DNA of 40,762 nucleotides from MFZZ01 sp964610165 (lineage in GTDB: Bacteria > Patescibacteriota > Microgenomatia > UBA1406 > GWC2-37-13), in NCBI GenBank assembly GCA_964610165.1, contig CAZSUZ010000012.1, forward strand, positions 1-40,762, given 5' to 3'. Below the pieces are notes generated by a model, which was not told where the DNA came from, did not search any database, and was given only the letters and a program-made list of their open reading frames with translations. This document shows, in pieces, positions 22,328 to 31,285 of the stretch (the stretch's first letter is position 1; the number at the start of each line of letters is the position of its first letter). The translations under genes and the position numbers were made by a program.

Positions 22328-23610
22328 CCATTCATTGTAGCATACACGAGGCCATTTCCATGAAAAAGTATATAGAAATAATCCATAATTTTTTCCCACA
22401 ACGTATGATTAGTTGTTACCAAAATTATATTTTGAGTAATATTTTCTGTTCCACTTGTATTAGGTCTAATAATTAATTCTTTATATCCTTCTTTTTTAAA
22501 TATAATTTGTTCCGCATCTAAAAGTGGAATAGCGTATTTTCCATGCGTAATAAGAAATTCTTTATTTGGCGTTATTACTTGAACATCATAAATTATATTT
22601 CCTTTTGTATCTTTAATTTCTCCGGAAACACGACGAGGATTATAATATTTAGAAAGTGTTGTAACTGCGAGCCTTGGTTTATTATCATTATCCCATAGCG
22701 CAGTGCTACTACCCTGATGTGTCCAGTAATTTAATCCTTCTATATTGGTTTCGTTAATAATTTTTAGTAAAGCATTGTCTATCCATTGTGCCTGTTGTTC
22801 CTCTGACATGTCACCATGTATATCTGGAATTGGTGCTCCCCATTCGCCAAGTACTACTCGTCCTCCACTACTTTCTGAATAGTCATTAATATCTTCAATA
22901 AGCTGATCTACGGATTCTACATAATGATCAATCGTAATAATGCCATCAAGTGCTTTAGTAGTTGGTTTATCCATAACTAATTTAGCTACATCTCCATTCA
23001 TTGAATAATAGTTGGCTTTAACATCTTTGTTAATTTCTTTAAAAGATTGTTTTACAACGGAATATTCATTAATAAGAAATGCACGGTACTCTTCTACATC
23101 GCCTTTAAAGCGTGGATCTCCGGGTCCACCATTTTCACATTCTGGACAAGAAGTAAATACATCTCCATCTTCAAAAAGATCTGGATTACTAAGAATAAAC
23201 TGTCGAACACCTTCAGTGTGAGTTTCTCTATCAATTGGCGGATATTCAAACCATTCTTCCCAACCAGATAAATTTCCTCTAAACCATACTTTCATATCAT
23301 TCTCACGAGCTGCATCTACCCAACGTTTCATAAATGGTGTAAATTCTGCATCATATGGTGTACCAATTGCAATGTGTGTTGCACCAGTTTCTTTAATTTT
23401 TTTTACTTGTTCTTGAATTTTTACATTGTAGGTAAGATCATTTTCCTTTTCTCGAGCAATATCTCGTGAAAATTTCATGGTGTCTATGGATTGAAATGTC
23501 CAAAATGTTGAATTTGTTGTTGAGTTGGTTGCAGCGTACATACTACCGGTATTTACCAGCATAACAATTAACAACAATAAAGAAAAGAGCACAGAATATA
23601 TTTTTTTCAT
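22324..23610 (-). CDS. Secreted glycoside-hydrolase-like TIM-barrel protein
   Basis: A 428-aa protein with a signal peptide (1-27, ending MYAA). Residues 35-325 look like a (beta/alpha)8 glycosidase: the WTFQSIDTMKFSRD start, SCPECENGG (candidate acid Glu157 or Glu159), DGIITIDHYVES and VLGEWGAP with candidate nucleophile Glu256, which is how GH5/GH39-like families place it. Residues 333-405 resemble a carboxypeptidase-regulatory/Ig-like domain (RRVSGEIKDTKGNIIYDVQV). A hydrophobic stretch near 408-420 is short. It lies 3 nt after a GT-C gene, so it may trim or process the glycan made by the locus. Family and substrate are inferred. Confidence 0.75.
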   Translation of the reverse strand: MKKIYSVLFSLLLLIVMLVNTGSMYAATNSTTNSTFWTFQSIDTMKFSRDIAREKENDLTYNVKIQEQVKKIKETGATHIAIGTPYDAEFTPFMKRWVDAARENDMKVWFRGNLSGWEEWFEYPPIDRETHTEGVRQFILSNPDLFEDGDVFTSCPECENGGPGDPRFKGDVEEYRAFLINEYSVVKQSFKEINKDVKANYYSMNGDVAKLVMDKPTTKALDGIITIDHYVESVDQLIEDINDYSESSGGRVVLGEWGAPIPDIHGDMSEEQQAQWIDNALLKIINETNIEGLNYWTHQGSSTALWDNDNKPRLAVTTLSKYYNPRRVSGEIKDTKGNIIYDVQVITPNKEFLITHGKYAIPLLDAEQIIFKKEGYKELIIRPNTSGTENITQNIILVTTNHTLWEKIMDYFYILFHGNGLVYATMNG

Positions 23611-23613
23611 GAA

Positions 23614-25248
23614 TTATTTTTGCTTACCTAATGAAGGTTCGGTATTTAATGTATCTAAATACTCAGGTTTTAATTCATAGATATCAGCAAATGGATACGT
23701 TCCGACCTTATTATAATATTTTAATCCTGGTTTATCTTCAAGTAGTCTAAATGTTGAATCGTTTCTGTCATTTGTTCTCATGATAATCCAGCGTGCCCAT
23801 TTATCTGGAATAAGTGTAGCTGTTTCCCAATATAATCCTGTTCCTTCATGAATAAATCTGCTCATTGGTAATCCTGAGGAAAAGATAATAGCATCATGAG
23901 AAGCTGCAGAAATAAGAATAAATCCTTTTTCTTGTCCGGCATGTTCTGCAAGCCAGCCACTAACTTCTGATACGTTTTTTTGACTTGAACCAACCCGTGC
24001 ATCATCAATGGTTACTGCATCATAACCATAAAAAGAAAAGAAAATAACAAAACTCATGAGTCCAATGAGAATATATTTTAATGGTTGTAATTTATGAACC
24101 AAATAGCCAATAAAAATAGCGATTGAAGGCATCATCATAATGCCATAACGAACATTAAACCATGTGTCTCCAGATAAACCTTGAATATAAAGTACTGAAT
24201 GACCAAGATACAATGCTAGAATATTAAATAAAAGTGGTGCAAAAAGTGCTGTTGAGGCAATTTTTAATGGTCTTTTAATTTTTTTATCAAACCATAACAG
24301 AATTGCACCAATGGCTCCAAGTATTGAAATGAAAGCATTGGAATTATATGCCAGTGCGTATAAATATACTTTCATAGAAAATAACCAATCACTTTTTGTA
24401 GGTAATACACCTGCTTCTTCTAGTTGAATTTGCTGAGCTCGTGCTGAGTATGGTCCAAATGCAAAGAAAAGTGGATCACCGAAAATGGCCAAGTTCCACA
24501 GTAACCAGAGTGCTATACCTAACCCTCCAAGTGAGCAGAATAGTATGAGAGTTCCTTCTGTAGTTTTGTACCCTTTTTTCTTAAGTAAATATAATCCAAT
24601 AATTGCAATAGAAAACATAAATAAGAACCAGCCATCATATCGATTAAGTGTAGATAACATAATCCAGAATGCAGCTTTTAATAAACTCATGAGTTTATCA
24701 TTTTCAAACCAACACAGTAATTCATATACAGCAGCTGTCATTGTTGCAATAAGCAAAAGTTCTGTCATTGCTGTAGATTGAAGATATAAAATATTTAAAT
24801 TTGCTACGAATACGCCAACGCCAACAAATCGTCCAAGCACTCCTACATGTAATTTTTCTAAGAATTTATAGATAAGTAATCCTGTATAGACAAATGCAAT
24901 CATAGAAATAATTGCCCCAGCCAAACCACTATGCCACATAAAATCATTCCAAATTGTTGGAACCATAAGTAGATGTGGTAACGGAAGCCATACAGAACCA
25001 AGCTGAGCTAATCCAGGTTTTAATCCTTCAACAACACGACGGCCAATATCTAAATGAGATCGTGCGTCATTGTATGCCAGTCCCAGACCATTCTGATAAA
25101 AATAGATAAAGAAATATACAGATATTGCGGTTAAAACTATCAACACAATTCCTAAGCCATATTTTTCAAGGAACTGTTTCCCACTATTTGCTGGCGCTTT
25201 TGGTAAGGATAGTTTTAGTGTAAATGTTTTAAAATCAAAGCTTATCAT
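23614..25248 (-). CDS. GT-C membrane glycosyltransferase (PMT/ArnT-like)
   Basis: A 544-aa integral membrane protein with about 11-12 helices, the first at 33-52. Right after it comes a DxD-like acidic loop, LAYNDARSHLDIGRR (Asp61), the catalytic position in GT-C enzymes that use polyprenyl-phosphate sugars outside the membrane. The C-terminal soluble part (about 430-530: LAEHAGQEKGFILISAASHD) is typical of family 39-like enzymes. It probably moves a sugar from a lipid carrier to a surface protein or glycan. It overlaps the preceding GT-C gene by 4 nt (ATGA), and the two may work as a pair. Confidence 0.82.
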   Translation of the reverse strand: MISFDFKTFTLKLSLPKAPANSGKQFLEKYGLGIVLIVLTAISVYFFIYFYQNGLGLAYNDARSHLDIGRRVVEGLKPGLAQLGSVWLPLPHLLMVPTIWNDFMWHSGLAGAIISMIAFVYTGLLIYKFLEKLHVGVLGRFVGVGVFVANLNILYLQSTAMTELLLIATMTAAVYELLCWFENDKLMSLLKAAFWIMLSTLNRYDGWFLFMFSIAIIGLYLLKKKGYKTTEGTLILFCSLGGLGIALWLLWNLAIFGDPLFFAFGPYSARAQQIQLEEAGVLPTKSDWLFSMKVYLYALAYNSNAFISILGAIGAILLWFDKKIKRPLKIASTALFAPLLFNILALYLGHSVLYIQGLSGDTWFNVRYGIMMMPSIAIFIGYLVHKLQPLKYILIGLMSFVIFFSFYGYDAVTIDDARVGSSQKNVSEVSGWLAEHAGQEKGFILISAASHDAIIFSSGLPMSRFIHEGTGLYWETATLIPDKWARWIIMRTNDRNDSTFRLLEDKPGLKYYNKVGTYPFADIYELKPEYLDTLNTEPSLGKQK

Positions 25249-26822
25249 AGGTTTTTTTCTTTAGTAAGTTGTAACGCAATAATTAATCCAGCAGATGTTA
25301 CAAGTAATGGAATAACAATAATTGAGTAATATTCCCATGCAGAAACGGAATCTTTTGCAAAAGCATTGAATATAAATGATTTACTTTCATTTCTATTTAA
25401 ATATTCCATTCCACGATCATACGAATATCTTTGAATAACACCTGTTAATTCTTCAAGTGCTAAAACTTCTACTTGTGGTGGATTTGCAATAGTTGTTAAG
25501 GCTCCAATTGTATTTACCCCAATTGAATAGAAAAGTAGTGTAATAAACAGAATGGATATAAGGACATTATTTTTATAATAACTAAGAAGCATTGCAATAA
25601 ATATGCCAAGTATTGCATAAGCTGGTACTAAATAACGAGAACCAAATGCCCAACCTCCCCAAGGATCACCCCATAATGAATACAGAATAATAACAATAGA
25701 AAGTACAGCGGTAAGTAAAGGCAAATACTGCATTTTTTTGTTGTAACAAACTACCAGTCCTAAAAATCCTAATAAAATGACTGGTGTAAAATTTAACATT
25801 CCACGATCAGGGCTAATAAAATGTAAGTAAAAAGAATTTAATAAAATTCTCGATTCAAAGAATCCAACGACATTTTTATCGTCAGAAGAATCTGATTTAT
25901 CTTTTTTGAGAATATCTTCAGGAATAGATGCTATATCTGTGGTATCTATTTTTTCATCAAATTTAGCAGTTGGTAAAGAACCAGAAAGTTTTAATGGTCC
26001 TCCATTAGCTGTTGATTGATACCAAAATAAAAATAAAAGTGGCAAAATAATGACAATCGGTGTAATTATTTTAAGTAGATTTATTTCAATATTTATTTTT
26101 TTTGAAACTTGTTCGATTTGGAATAATCTACTAAAAGCAACAAGTCCGACAGGCATCATAAAAAACAAATTAGGATAATCTACAGAAATTGATGCACCAC
26201 ATAAGATAAATATAACTATATTTGTCCAAATAGTTTTGTATTTCATTAATAAATAAATAGATAACAAAATTAAGAATGTAGAAACATGATGCTGATATAA
26301 ATTAACTCCATAAACAAATGCAGGTGTTGCGAATAAAAATGTAATTGCGCCAAGCATAGCGGCAATTTTGTATGCTCCTAGTTGTTTAGAAATAAGGTAT
26401 ACAAGTACAAAATTAAGTAATGCAATCAAAGAAACTACAGCAAATGTTCCAAACTGTGCTGCTCCAAACATTTTACCGATCATATATCCAGGTGCCGTTA
26501 AATATGAAAGTCCTGGTGCAAAGAGTGAAACATATTTGCCATCGCGTGTGGCAATATCGGGAACAGCAAATCGTGCAATCTGTTCATTATGAAATACAGA
26601 TCCGTCTTCTACAATTGAGTATGTTAGTGCATATCTTCCTCGTTCAGGTGAAAGTTCAAATACACCATCTTGTCTCCAGTATTTTGTGTTTAAATCGTGA
26701 GCAGTTGGTGTTCCCGGAAATCCTTTTACAGATAAAAACAGAACAAAGCCAGCTAGTGCTATTACACTTAATATAAGTGCGTGTGATTTTATAAACGGTA
26801 CTAGTTTGCTAAAAAGTTTCAT
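25245..26822 (-). CDS. GT-C-like membrane protein (family 39-like)
   Basis: A 525-aa polytopic protein with about 12 helices; the first is at 13-31. The first external loop has TAHDLNTKYWRQDG, then NEQIARFAVPDIATRDGKYVSLFAPGLSYL, as in dolichyl-phosphate-mannose-type transferases. No soluble enzymatic domain is attached. It begins 7 nt after the sugar-kinase-like gene and ends overlapping the next GT-C gene. The sequence between the first two helices differs from its neighbour, so this is not a recent duplicate. Donor and acceptor are unknown. Confidence 0.75.
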   Translation of the reverse strand: MKLFSKLVPFIKSHALILSVIALAGFVLFLSVKGFPGTPTAHDLNTKYWRQDGVFELSPERGRYALTYSIVEDGSVFHNEQIARFAVPDIATRDGKYVSLFAPGLSYLTAPGYMIGKMFGAAQFGTFAVVSLIALLNFVLVYLISKQLGAYKIAAMLGAITFLFATPAFVYGVNLYQHHVSTFLILLSIYLLMKYKTIWTNIVIFILCGASISVDYPNLFFMMPVGLVAFSRLFQIEQVSKKINIEINLLKIITPIVIILPLLFLFWYQSTANGGPLKLSGSLPTAKFDEKIDTTDIASIPEDILKKDKSDSSDDKNVVGFFESRILLNSFYLHFISPDRGMLNFTPVILLGFLGLVVCYNKKMQYLPLLTAVLSIVIILYSLWGDPWGGWAFGSRYLVPAYAILGIFIAMLLSYYKNNVLISILFITLLFYSIGVNTIGALTTIANPPQVEVLALEELTGVIQRYSYDRGMEYLNRNESKSFIFNAFAKDSVSAWEYYSIIVIPLLVTSAGLIIALQLTKEKNL

Positions 26823-26829
26823 ATAATGT

Positions 26830-27828
26830 TTAATTTTGTAATAATTCAGGTTTAATTTTATCTTTTAATAATGCTAAATAGAATTCAGTATTACCATAAG
26901 AAACTGCTTGTTTACTGTCCAATGCAAGAGTTTGTATTGTATAAAATAATGTTAAATATAAAAATCTTCTTATTTCTTGTTTAGTTTTTAACTGGGATTT
27001 AAGTAACTTCATAAGTGAAGAATAACTAATCTCTGTACTGTAAAGTCTTCCAATAAGTGCTAAATCATATAATGTATCTGTTACAACTGCGCCTTCCCAA
27101 TCTGTAATTATTATATCTGTATTATCTAATAAAATATTGCGTGAGTGCAAATCTCTGTGAATAAGTCCGTATATATTTTTTTCATGTAAAGTAAGAACAT
27201 AATTTGTATAAAATTCTACAAAAAGTTTAAGATTTCTTATTAGTTGTGAAGGTTTTCTAATTGTTGCCTTTATCCAAAAATAAACAAATGTTATAGCAAA
27301 TATATATGTTTTTCTTGTTGGAAGGTGTTTTAATTCATTTTTAATATTTCTATTTAATATTTTCATTGCTGAAAATATATTATCTAACGTTCTTAATTGA
27401 ATTGATTCATCTTTTCCTAATAATGGTTCACCATTTTTGTATTCGCAGATAATAGTTATTTCACTTCCTTCAGTTTTAACAGTTTTTAATTCAGGAATAA
27501 AAAAATGAAATTCTGGGAATTGAGTACTCTTTTTTTCTTTTAACAGTTGTAATATTGCTAATTCATTAATGAGTGATGCATATCGTAATCCTTTGCAACA
27601 AAAAATATATTTTTTTACAAATACTCGTTGTTTTGTTTCATTTTTCATAAAAATGCCAATTAATGCGGATGTTCCAGAAGATAATGCATTAAGATTTTTT
27701 AGTAAGCTATAACCTGGTACTACAATTGATGAAACTTTTACATTTTTATTTAAAATTAAACTAAAAATATCTAAAAATTTTCTGAATATTAGTTCTTGAG
27801 TTGTTAGATATTTAAATGTGTGTTTCAT
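26830..27828 (-). CDS. Kinase-like protein (APH/Kdo-kinase fold)
   Basis: A 332-aa cytoplasmic kinase-fold protein. The catalytic loop LIHRDLHSRNILL and the metal site IITDWEGA are intact, so it is likely an active ATP phosphotransferase. Homologues of this type phosphorylate sugars of lipids (WaaP/KdkA) or small molecules (APH, choline kinase). I use ATG 27828, 2 nt after the previous stop; a longer start at 27867 would overlap that gene by 37 nt. It sits inside the glycan operon, so the substrate is probably a glycan or lipid-linked sugar. This is inference. Confidence 0.75.
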   Translation of the reverse strand: MKHTFKYLTTQELIFRKFLDIFSLILNKNVKVSSIVVPGYSLLKNLNALSSGTSALIGIFMKNETKQRVFVKKYIFCCKGLRYASLINELAILQLLKEKKSTQFPEFHFFIPELKTVKTEGSEITIICEYKNGEPLLGKDESIQLRTLDNIFSAMKILNRNIKNELKHLPTRKTYIFAITFVYFWIKATIRKPSQLIRNLKLFVEFYTNYVLTLHEKNIYGLIHRDLHSRNILLDNTDIIITDWEGAVVTDTLYDLALIGRLYSTEISYSSLMKLLKSQLKTKQEIRRFLYLTLFYTIQTLALDSKQAVSYGNTEFYLALLKDKIKPELLQN

Positions 27829-27830
27829 AG

Positions 27831-28739
27831 TTATGCTGCTAATTTTGTTGAATTTGTTCTTTTCCATAATCCTTTTTTATTTTTTGGATCTTCTACTATT
27901 CCTAATGTAGGTAATAATTTTACAAATATAAGGCTAACAATTGTATAAAAAGGATCATTTATTACTGCTGTTATAAGTCCTAATATTTTATTTTTTAAAG
28001 GAATTTCAAAATATGTATTAAAAGAATCATCAAAATATTTTTTTAGAAATTCCTCTTCTCCTAATGAACGAGCAAACTGAATTTTAATATCTTGTAATGT
28101 TGAAGGTGGTACATAATGCACAATTGCATTATCTTTAAATATAAATTTTTTACCTAACTTCATTGCGCTTAAATATACAAACTGTTGGTCTGCTATTGCT
28201 TCTGCAGGCATTGTAATTGATTTTGCAAAGTTTTTTTCCAATGCAACTGCACAACCTGAATTGTTAAATATATTATTACCATTATTTACAGATTTTCTTG
28301 TTTCATACCAACATTGTTCGTTCGCATACCATACTTTACCGATAAATGAGTTTGGTCTTATTGGTTGATTATTTGATGAAACAATAGCAACATTCGTATT
28401 AGTAAATTCATGAACTAATTTTTCTATAAATCGTTGATCCGTAATTTGTACATCTCCATCAAGAATAAGTAATATATCACTTGTATTTACGTTATATAGT
28501 TGTGTTAACCGAGTTGCTTTGCCTTTTTGTATTTTATGATCAATAACTACAATGCGAGGATCATTATGTGCTTTAATAACTTCTCGAGTTTTATCTGTTG
28601 AGCCATCAAGAACAATGATTATTTTTTCTAATATATATGTATCACCAGTTTGAATATGTATTGCGTCAAGAAGAGGACCAATAGTTTGGTCTTCATTAAA
28701 AGCTGCAATACCAATAGTAACTGTTTTTGCTGTATTCAT
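27831..28739 (-). CDS. GT2 family glycosyltransferase
   Basis: A 302-aa GT-A fold enzyme: TIGIAAFNEDQTIGPLL, LDGSTDKT and the metal site LILDGDVQI. A membrane-associating hydrophobic segment is present near 260-280. It is a paralogue of the 29601 product (same order of motifs; KGKATRLTQL against KGKTERLNEL). It starts in the ATGA overlap with the deacetylase stop. The donor sugar is unknown; it probably adds a residue to the lipid-linked or surface glycan built by this locus. Confidence 0.85.
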   Translation of the reverse strand: MNTAKTVTIGIAAFNEDQTIGPLLDAIHIQTGDTYILEKIIIVLDGSTDKTREVIKAHNDPRIVVIDHKIQKGKATRLTQLYNVNTSDILLILDGDVQITDQRFIEKLVHEFTNTNVAIVSSNNQPIRPNSFIGKVWYANEQCWYETRKSVNNGNNIFNNSGCAVALEKNFAKSITMPAEAIADQQFVYLSAMKLGKKFIFKDNAIVHYVPPSTLQDIKIQFARSLGEEEFLKKYFDDSFNTYFEIPLKNKILGLITAVINDPFYTIVSLIFVKLLPTLGIVEDPKNKKGLWKRTNSTKLAA

Positions 28740-29599
28740 GATAAAAGGTGTGTAATAAATTCTTTAAGTTGTAATACTTTCATAAATTGTTTACTTATAA
28801 ATAATCCGATAGGTGACATAAATCCTTTAAATTGATGAATTGAAAGTGTACCTTCAATACCTACACGATCAATGGTATATTTATTTTTTGTTTTTACAGA
28901 TCCACCATTTATAGTAAAGCCTGCTGTATAACCTGCTTTCTTAACGTAATTAAGAACTTTTTTGTTGTATAACCCTAATGGATATGCAATATAATGTAAT
29001 TCAATTCCTAGTTTTGTTTCTGTATCTTTTTTTCCAATAATAAGTTCTTGTTCTAATTCTTCGTCACTTAGCTCTATTAAACTAGGATGTGTTTGTGTAT
29101 GAAATCCAATTTCCCAGCCAGCTTCTTTTAACAATGAAATTTGGCTTAAATTGAGTAACTCCAAATTATTATCCATTTTATCCCTGTTTGGATTTTTACT
29201 ATCACCGATAACAAAAACTGTTGCTGTAATGCCATATTTTTTTAATATAGGGAGTGCATTTGTATAGATATCTTCATATCCATCGTCAAATGTTATTGCA
29301 ATACCCTTTTTCCCAGCAAGAATTTCTGAAATACTATAAATTGCATAATTATTTTTCAGATACTTAATTTGTGCTTCAAAATCTACTGTTTTTGTTGAAA
29401 ATCGCCATCCGCTATTTGAAACAGAATGGTAACACAGAATATAGGATTTATTGTTTTTTTGTAGAAAAGGTGCAAATCGGATAATATAACCAATAAGCTG
29501 TAATGTAAACAAATTAATATATTCGTATACAGATTTTCTTTGTTGTAATAACGATATTGCAAATCCTTGACCGGTGTATCCGAATGTTACTGTATCCAT
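28736..29599 (-). CDS. Polysaccharide deacetylase (CE4)
   Basis: A 287-aa NodB-domain protein. A hydrophobic N-terminal stretch (about 28-45) may anchor it. The CE4 motifs are TFDDGYED (103-110, catalytic base and metal Asp) and HTQTHPSL (167-174, metal His pair), then YPLGLYN. It removes N-acetyl groups from polysaccharide, most likely the exported glycan or peptidoglycan. Its stop overlaps the next GT2 start, and its own start is 1 nt after the previous stop. Confidence 0.88.
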   Translation of the reverse strand: MDTVTFGYTGQGFAISLLQQRKSVYEYINLFTLQLIGYIIRFAPFLQKNNKSYILCYHSVSNSGWRFSTKTVDFEAQIKYLKNNYAIYSISEILAGKKGIAITFDDGYEDIYTNALPILKKYGITATVFVIGDSKNPNRDKMDNNLELLNLSQISLLKEAGWEIGFHTQTHPSLIELSDEELEQELIIGKKDTETKLGIELHYIAYPLGLYNKKVLNYVKKAGYTAGFTINGGSVKTKNKYTIDRVGIEGTLSIHQFKGFMSPIGLFISKQFMKVLQLKEFITHLLS

Positions 29600-29600
29600 A

Positions 29601-30503
29601 TTATTGATGAGTGGAATGTGCTGTAAACCAGTCTAATTTGTAATTTTGTATAACAATCTTTTGTAATGGACTACACAACAAATTAATAAGAACAACTACA
29701 GTTACACCCAGCGGATTCTGCATAAATGCTGCCATGATATGTTGTATATAAAATCCTGCTGGTCTTTTAAATTCTTTATTTGCTCGTTCTCCAAAGAAAG
29801 GATACATTTCTGTAGTAACTGATACTGGTGAAGATCTTAGTACTTGTTTAATATAATCTTTAAAATTTGTTGGTAATTTATAATAAATTACTGCTTCGTC
29901 AACGTATTTAAAAATATGTTTTCTAGTAATGCAGTATAAATATAAATAAGCATCTTCAGAGACAACTTTTGGAATAGTAATATTTTTTATGAATGTTTGA
30001 CGTGCAGCAAGAATAGAACCTGTGGCACCAAACACATTGTGACCTTTTCTAATCCTTTTACGGGATTCATAAAATACTGTAAATGTAGAATAAACAGCTT
30101 TTTCTACAAAAGTTTTTGGTGTAAATGGTCGTGAATTACCTCCTACAAGCATTACTTTTGTATCCTCAAATGGTTGTAGTAAATTAGTAATTACATCTGT
30201 ATTAGAAAAAGCTATATCACCATCAAACATAATAAGGACTTCACCTTGTACCATTTTAAAAAGTTCATTAAGTCTTTCTGTTTTTCCCTTTCTAAGACCA
30301 TCATCAATAACTGTAATTACATTTCTTTCAACTTCACGAGCTTTTTTAGCTGTTTTGTCTGTACATCCATCACAAATTACAAATACTTCTTTAAGTTTCC
30401 AAGATGTTTGGTTTTGGGCCAAAATACCAGACAAAACGTTTTGAATATTTTTTTCTTCATTGTATGCTGGAATTCCAATTGTTACTTGTATCTGTTTATT
30501 CAT
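29601..30503 (-). CDS. GT2 family glycosyltransferase
   Basis: A 300-aa GT-A enzyme with TIGIPAYNEEKNIQ, CDGCTDKT and the DxD-type site IMFDGDIAFS, and a C-terminal hydrophobic segment (about 262-282). Paralogous to the 27831 product, which suggests that the two add similar sugars in different linkages. Its start overlaps the stop of the methyltransferase as ATGA. Confidence 0.86.
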   Translation of the reverse strand: MNKQIQVTIGIPAYNEEKNIQNVLSGILAQNQTSWKLKEVFVICDGCTDKTAKKAREVERNVITVIDDGLRKGKTERLNELFKMVQGEVLIMFDGDIAFSNTDVITNLLQPFEDTKVMLVGGNSRPFTPKTFVEKAVYSTFTVFYESRKRIRKGHNVFGATGSILAARQTFIKNITIPKVVSEDAYLYLYCITRKHIFKYVDEAVIYYKLPTNFKDYIKQVLRSSPVSVTTEMYPFFGERANKEFKRPAGFYIQHIMAAFMQNPLGVTVVVLINLLCSPLQKIVIQNYKLDWFTAHSTHQ

Positions 30504-31264
30504 TTAGAAACTTTTTTTGAAATAGTAATAAGACCAGATGCTAAATTTGGCATATGTGAAAATAACATATCAAGTGGTTTAATCATTGGGTTACTAAGAG
30601 ATGAAACTCCATACGAACTAATCATTTTTAAACCATATATATGTAATGATTTTTTAAGCATATCTATTGTAAAAAGTCTTAAATGTCCAGATGGTAACAT
30701 GTGTTTTGGTGGAAATTCATACCCAAATAGAGATACAACCGGTACACCTGTTTTAAGTAGTGGTTCTGAAAAGAATGGTTGTTTACCTATAAGTATTAAC
30801 ACTCTATTAAGCCATGAAACTAAATTTGGAGTTGTCAGCATAAGAATACCATTCCTTTTTAGAACACGAGAAATTTCTGATACATAATTATCGGTATTTT
30901 TTAAGTGAGCGATATGTTCTCCAGAAATTATTAAATCAAAAAAATTATCTTTGTATGGGAATTTTTTTTCAGAATCTGAAATGGTAAATTGTAAATCCTT
31001 ATACAGTTTTTTGCCCACTTTTATTGCTGTTACTGAAATATCTGTTACATATATTTCTGCTTTGGGAAATTGTTGTTTTAGTTGGTGTGCAAAATAACCT
31101 GTTCCACCACCAACATCAAGAATTTTAGCTTTTTTAAGATTCATATTCCCAAGAATTTCTTTCATTTTAGATACTCTATGTGCGGCATCTTTGAATTTGC
31201 GTTCATCTCCATATACACCCTCTATTTCGTATATATGTTCTGGTGTATTTTGTAACTTTTTCAT
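30500..31264 (-). CDS. Class I SAM-dependent methyltransferase
   Basis: A 254-aa soluble enzyme with motif I ILDVGGGTGYF, the acidic residue in VTDIS, then the FDLIISGEHIAHL motif IV and VLKRNGILMLTTPN, as in UbiE/methyltransferase-11 families. It lies after the FdtA/FdtB pair, so it could methylate the amino sugar (as DesVI or TylM1 do) or cap the glycan. Which of these it does cannot be read from the sequence. The gap to the aminotransferase is 21 nt, one of the larger ones in this operon. Confidence 0.85.
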   Translation of the reverse strand: MKKLQNTPEHIYEIEGVYGDERKFKDAAHRVSKMKEILGNMNLKKAKILDVGGGTGYFAHQLKQQFPKAEIYVTDISVTAIKVGKKLYKDLQFTISDSEKKFPYKDNFFDLIISGEHIAHLKNTDNYVSEISRVLKRNGILMLTTPNLVSWLNRVLILIGKQPFFSEPLLKTGVPVVSLFGYEFPPKHMLPSGHLRLFTIDMLKKSLHIYGLKMISSYGVSSLSNPMIKPLDMLFSHMPNLASGLITISKKVSK

Positions 31265-31285
31265 AGGTGTATGGAAACGAATAAT

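Noticed and set aside
22328..22399. Longer RuvC N-terminus
   Set aside because: It is the 3' end of the glycosidase gene in another frame; ruvC proteins begin at MKLLAIDPG.
27829..27867. 13-residue N-terminal extension of the kinase-like protein
   Set aside because: It would overlap the upstream GT2 gene by 37 nt; ATG 27828 lies 2 nt after its stop, like the other genes of the operon.
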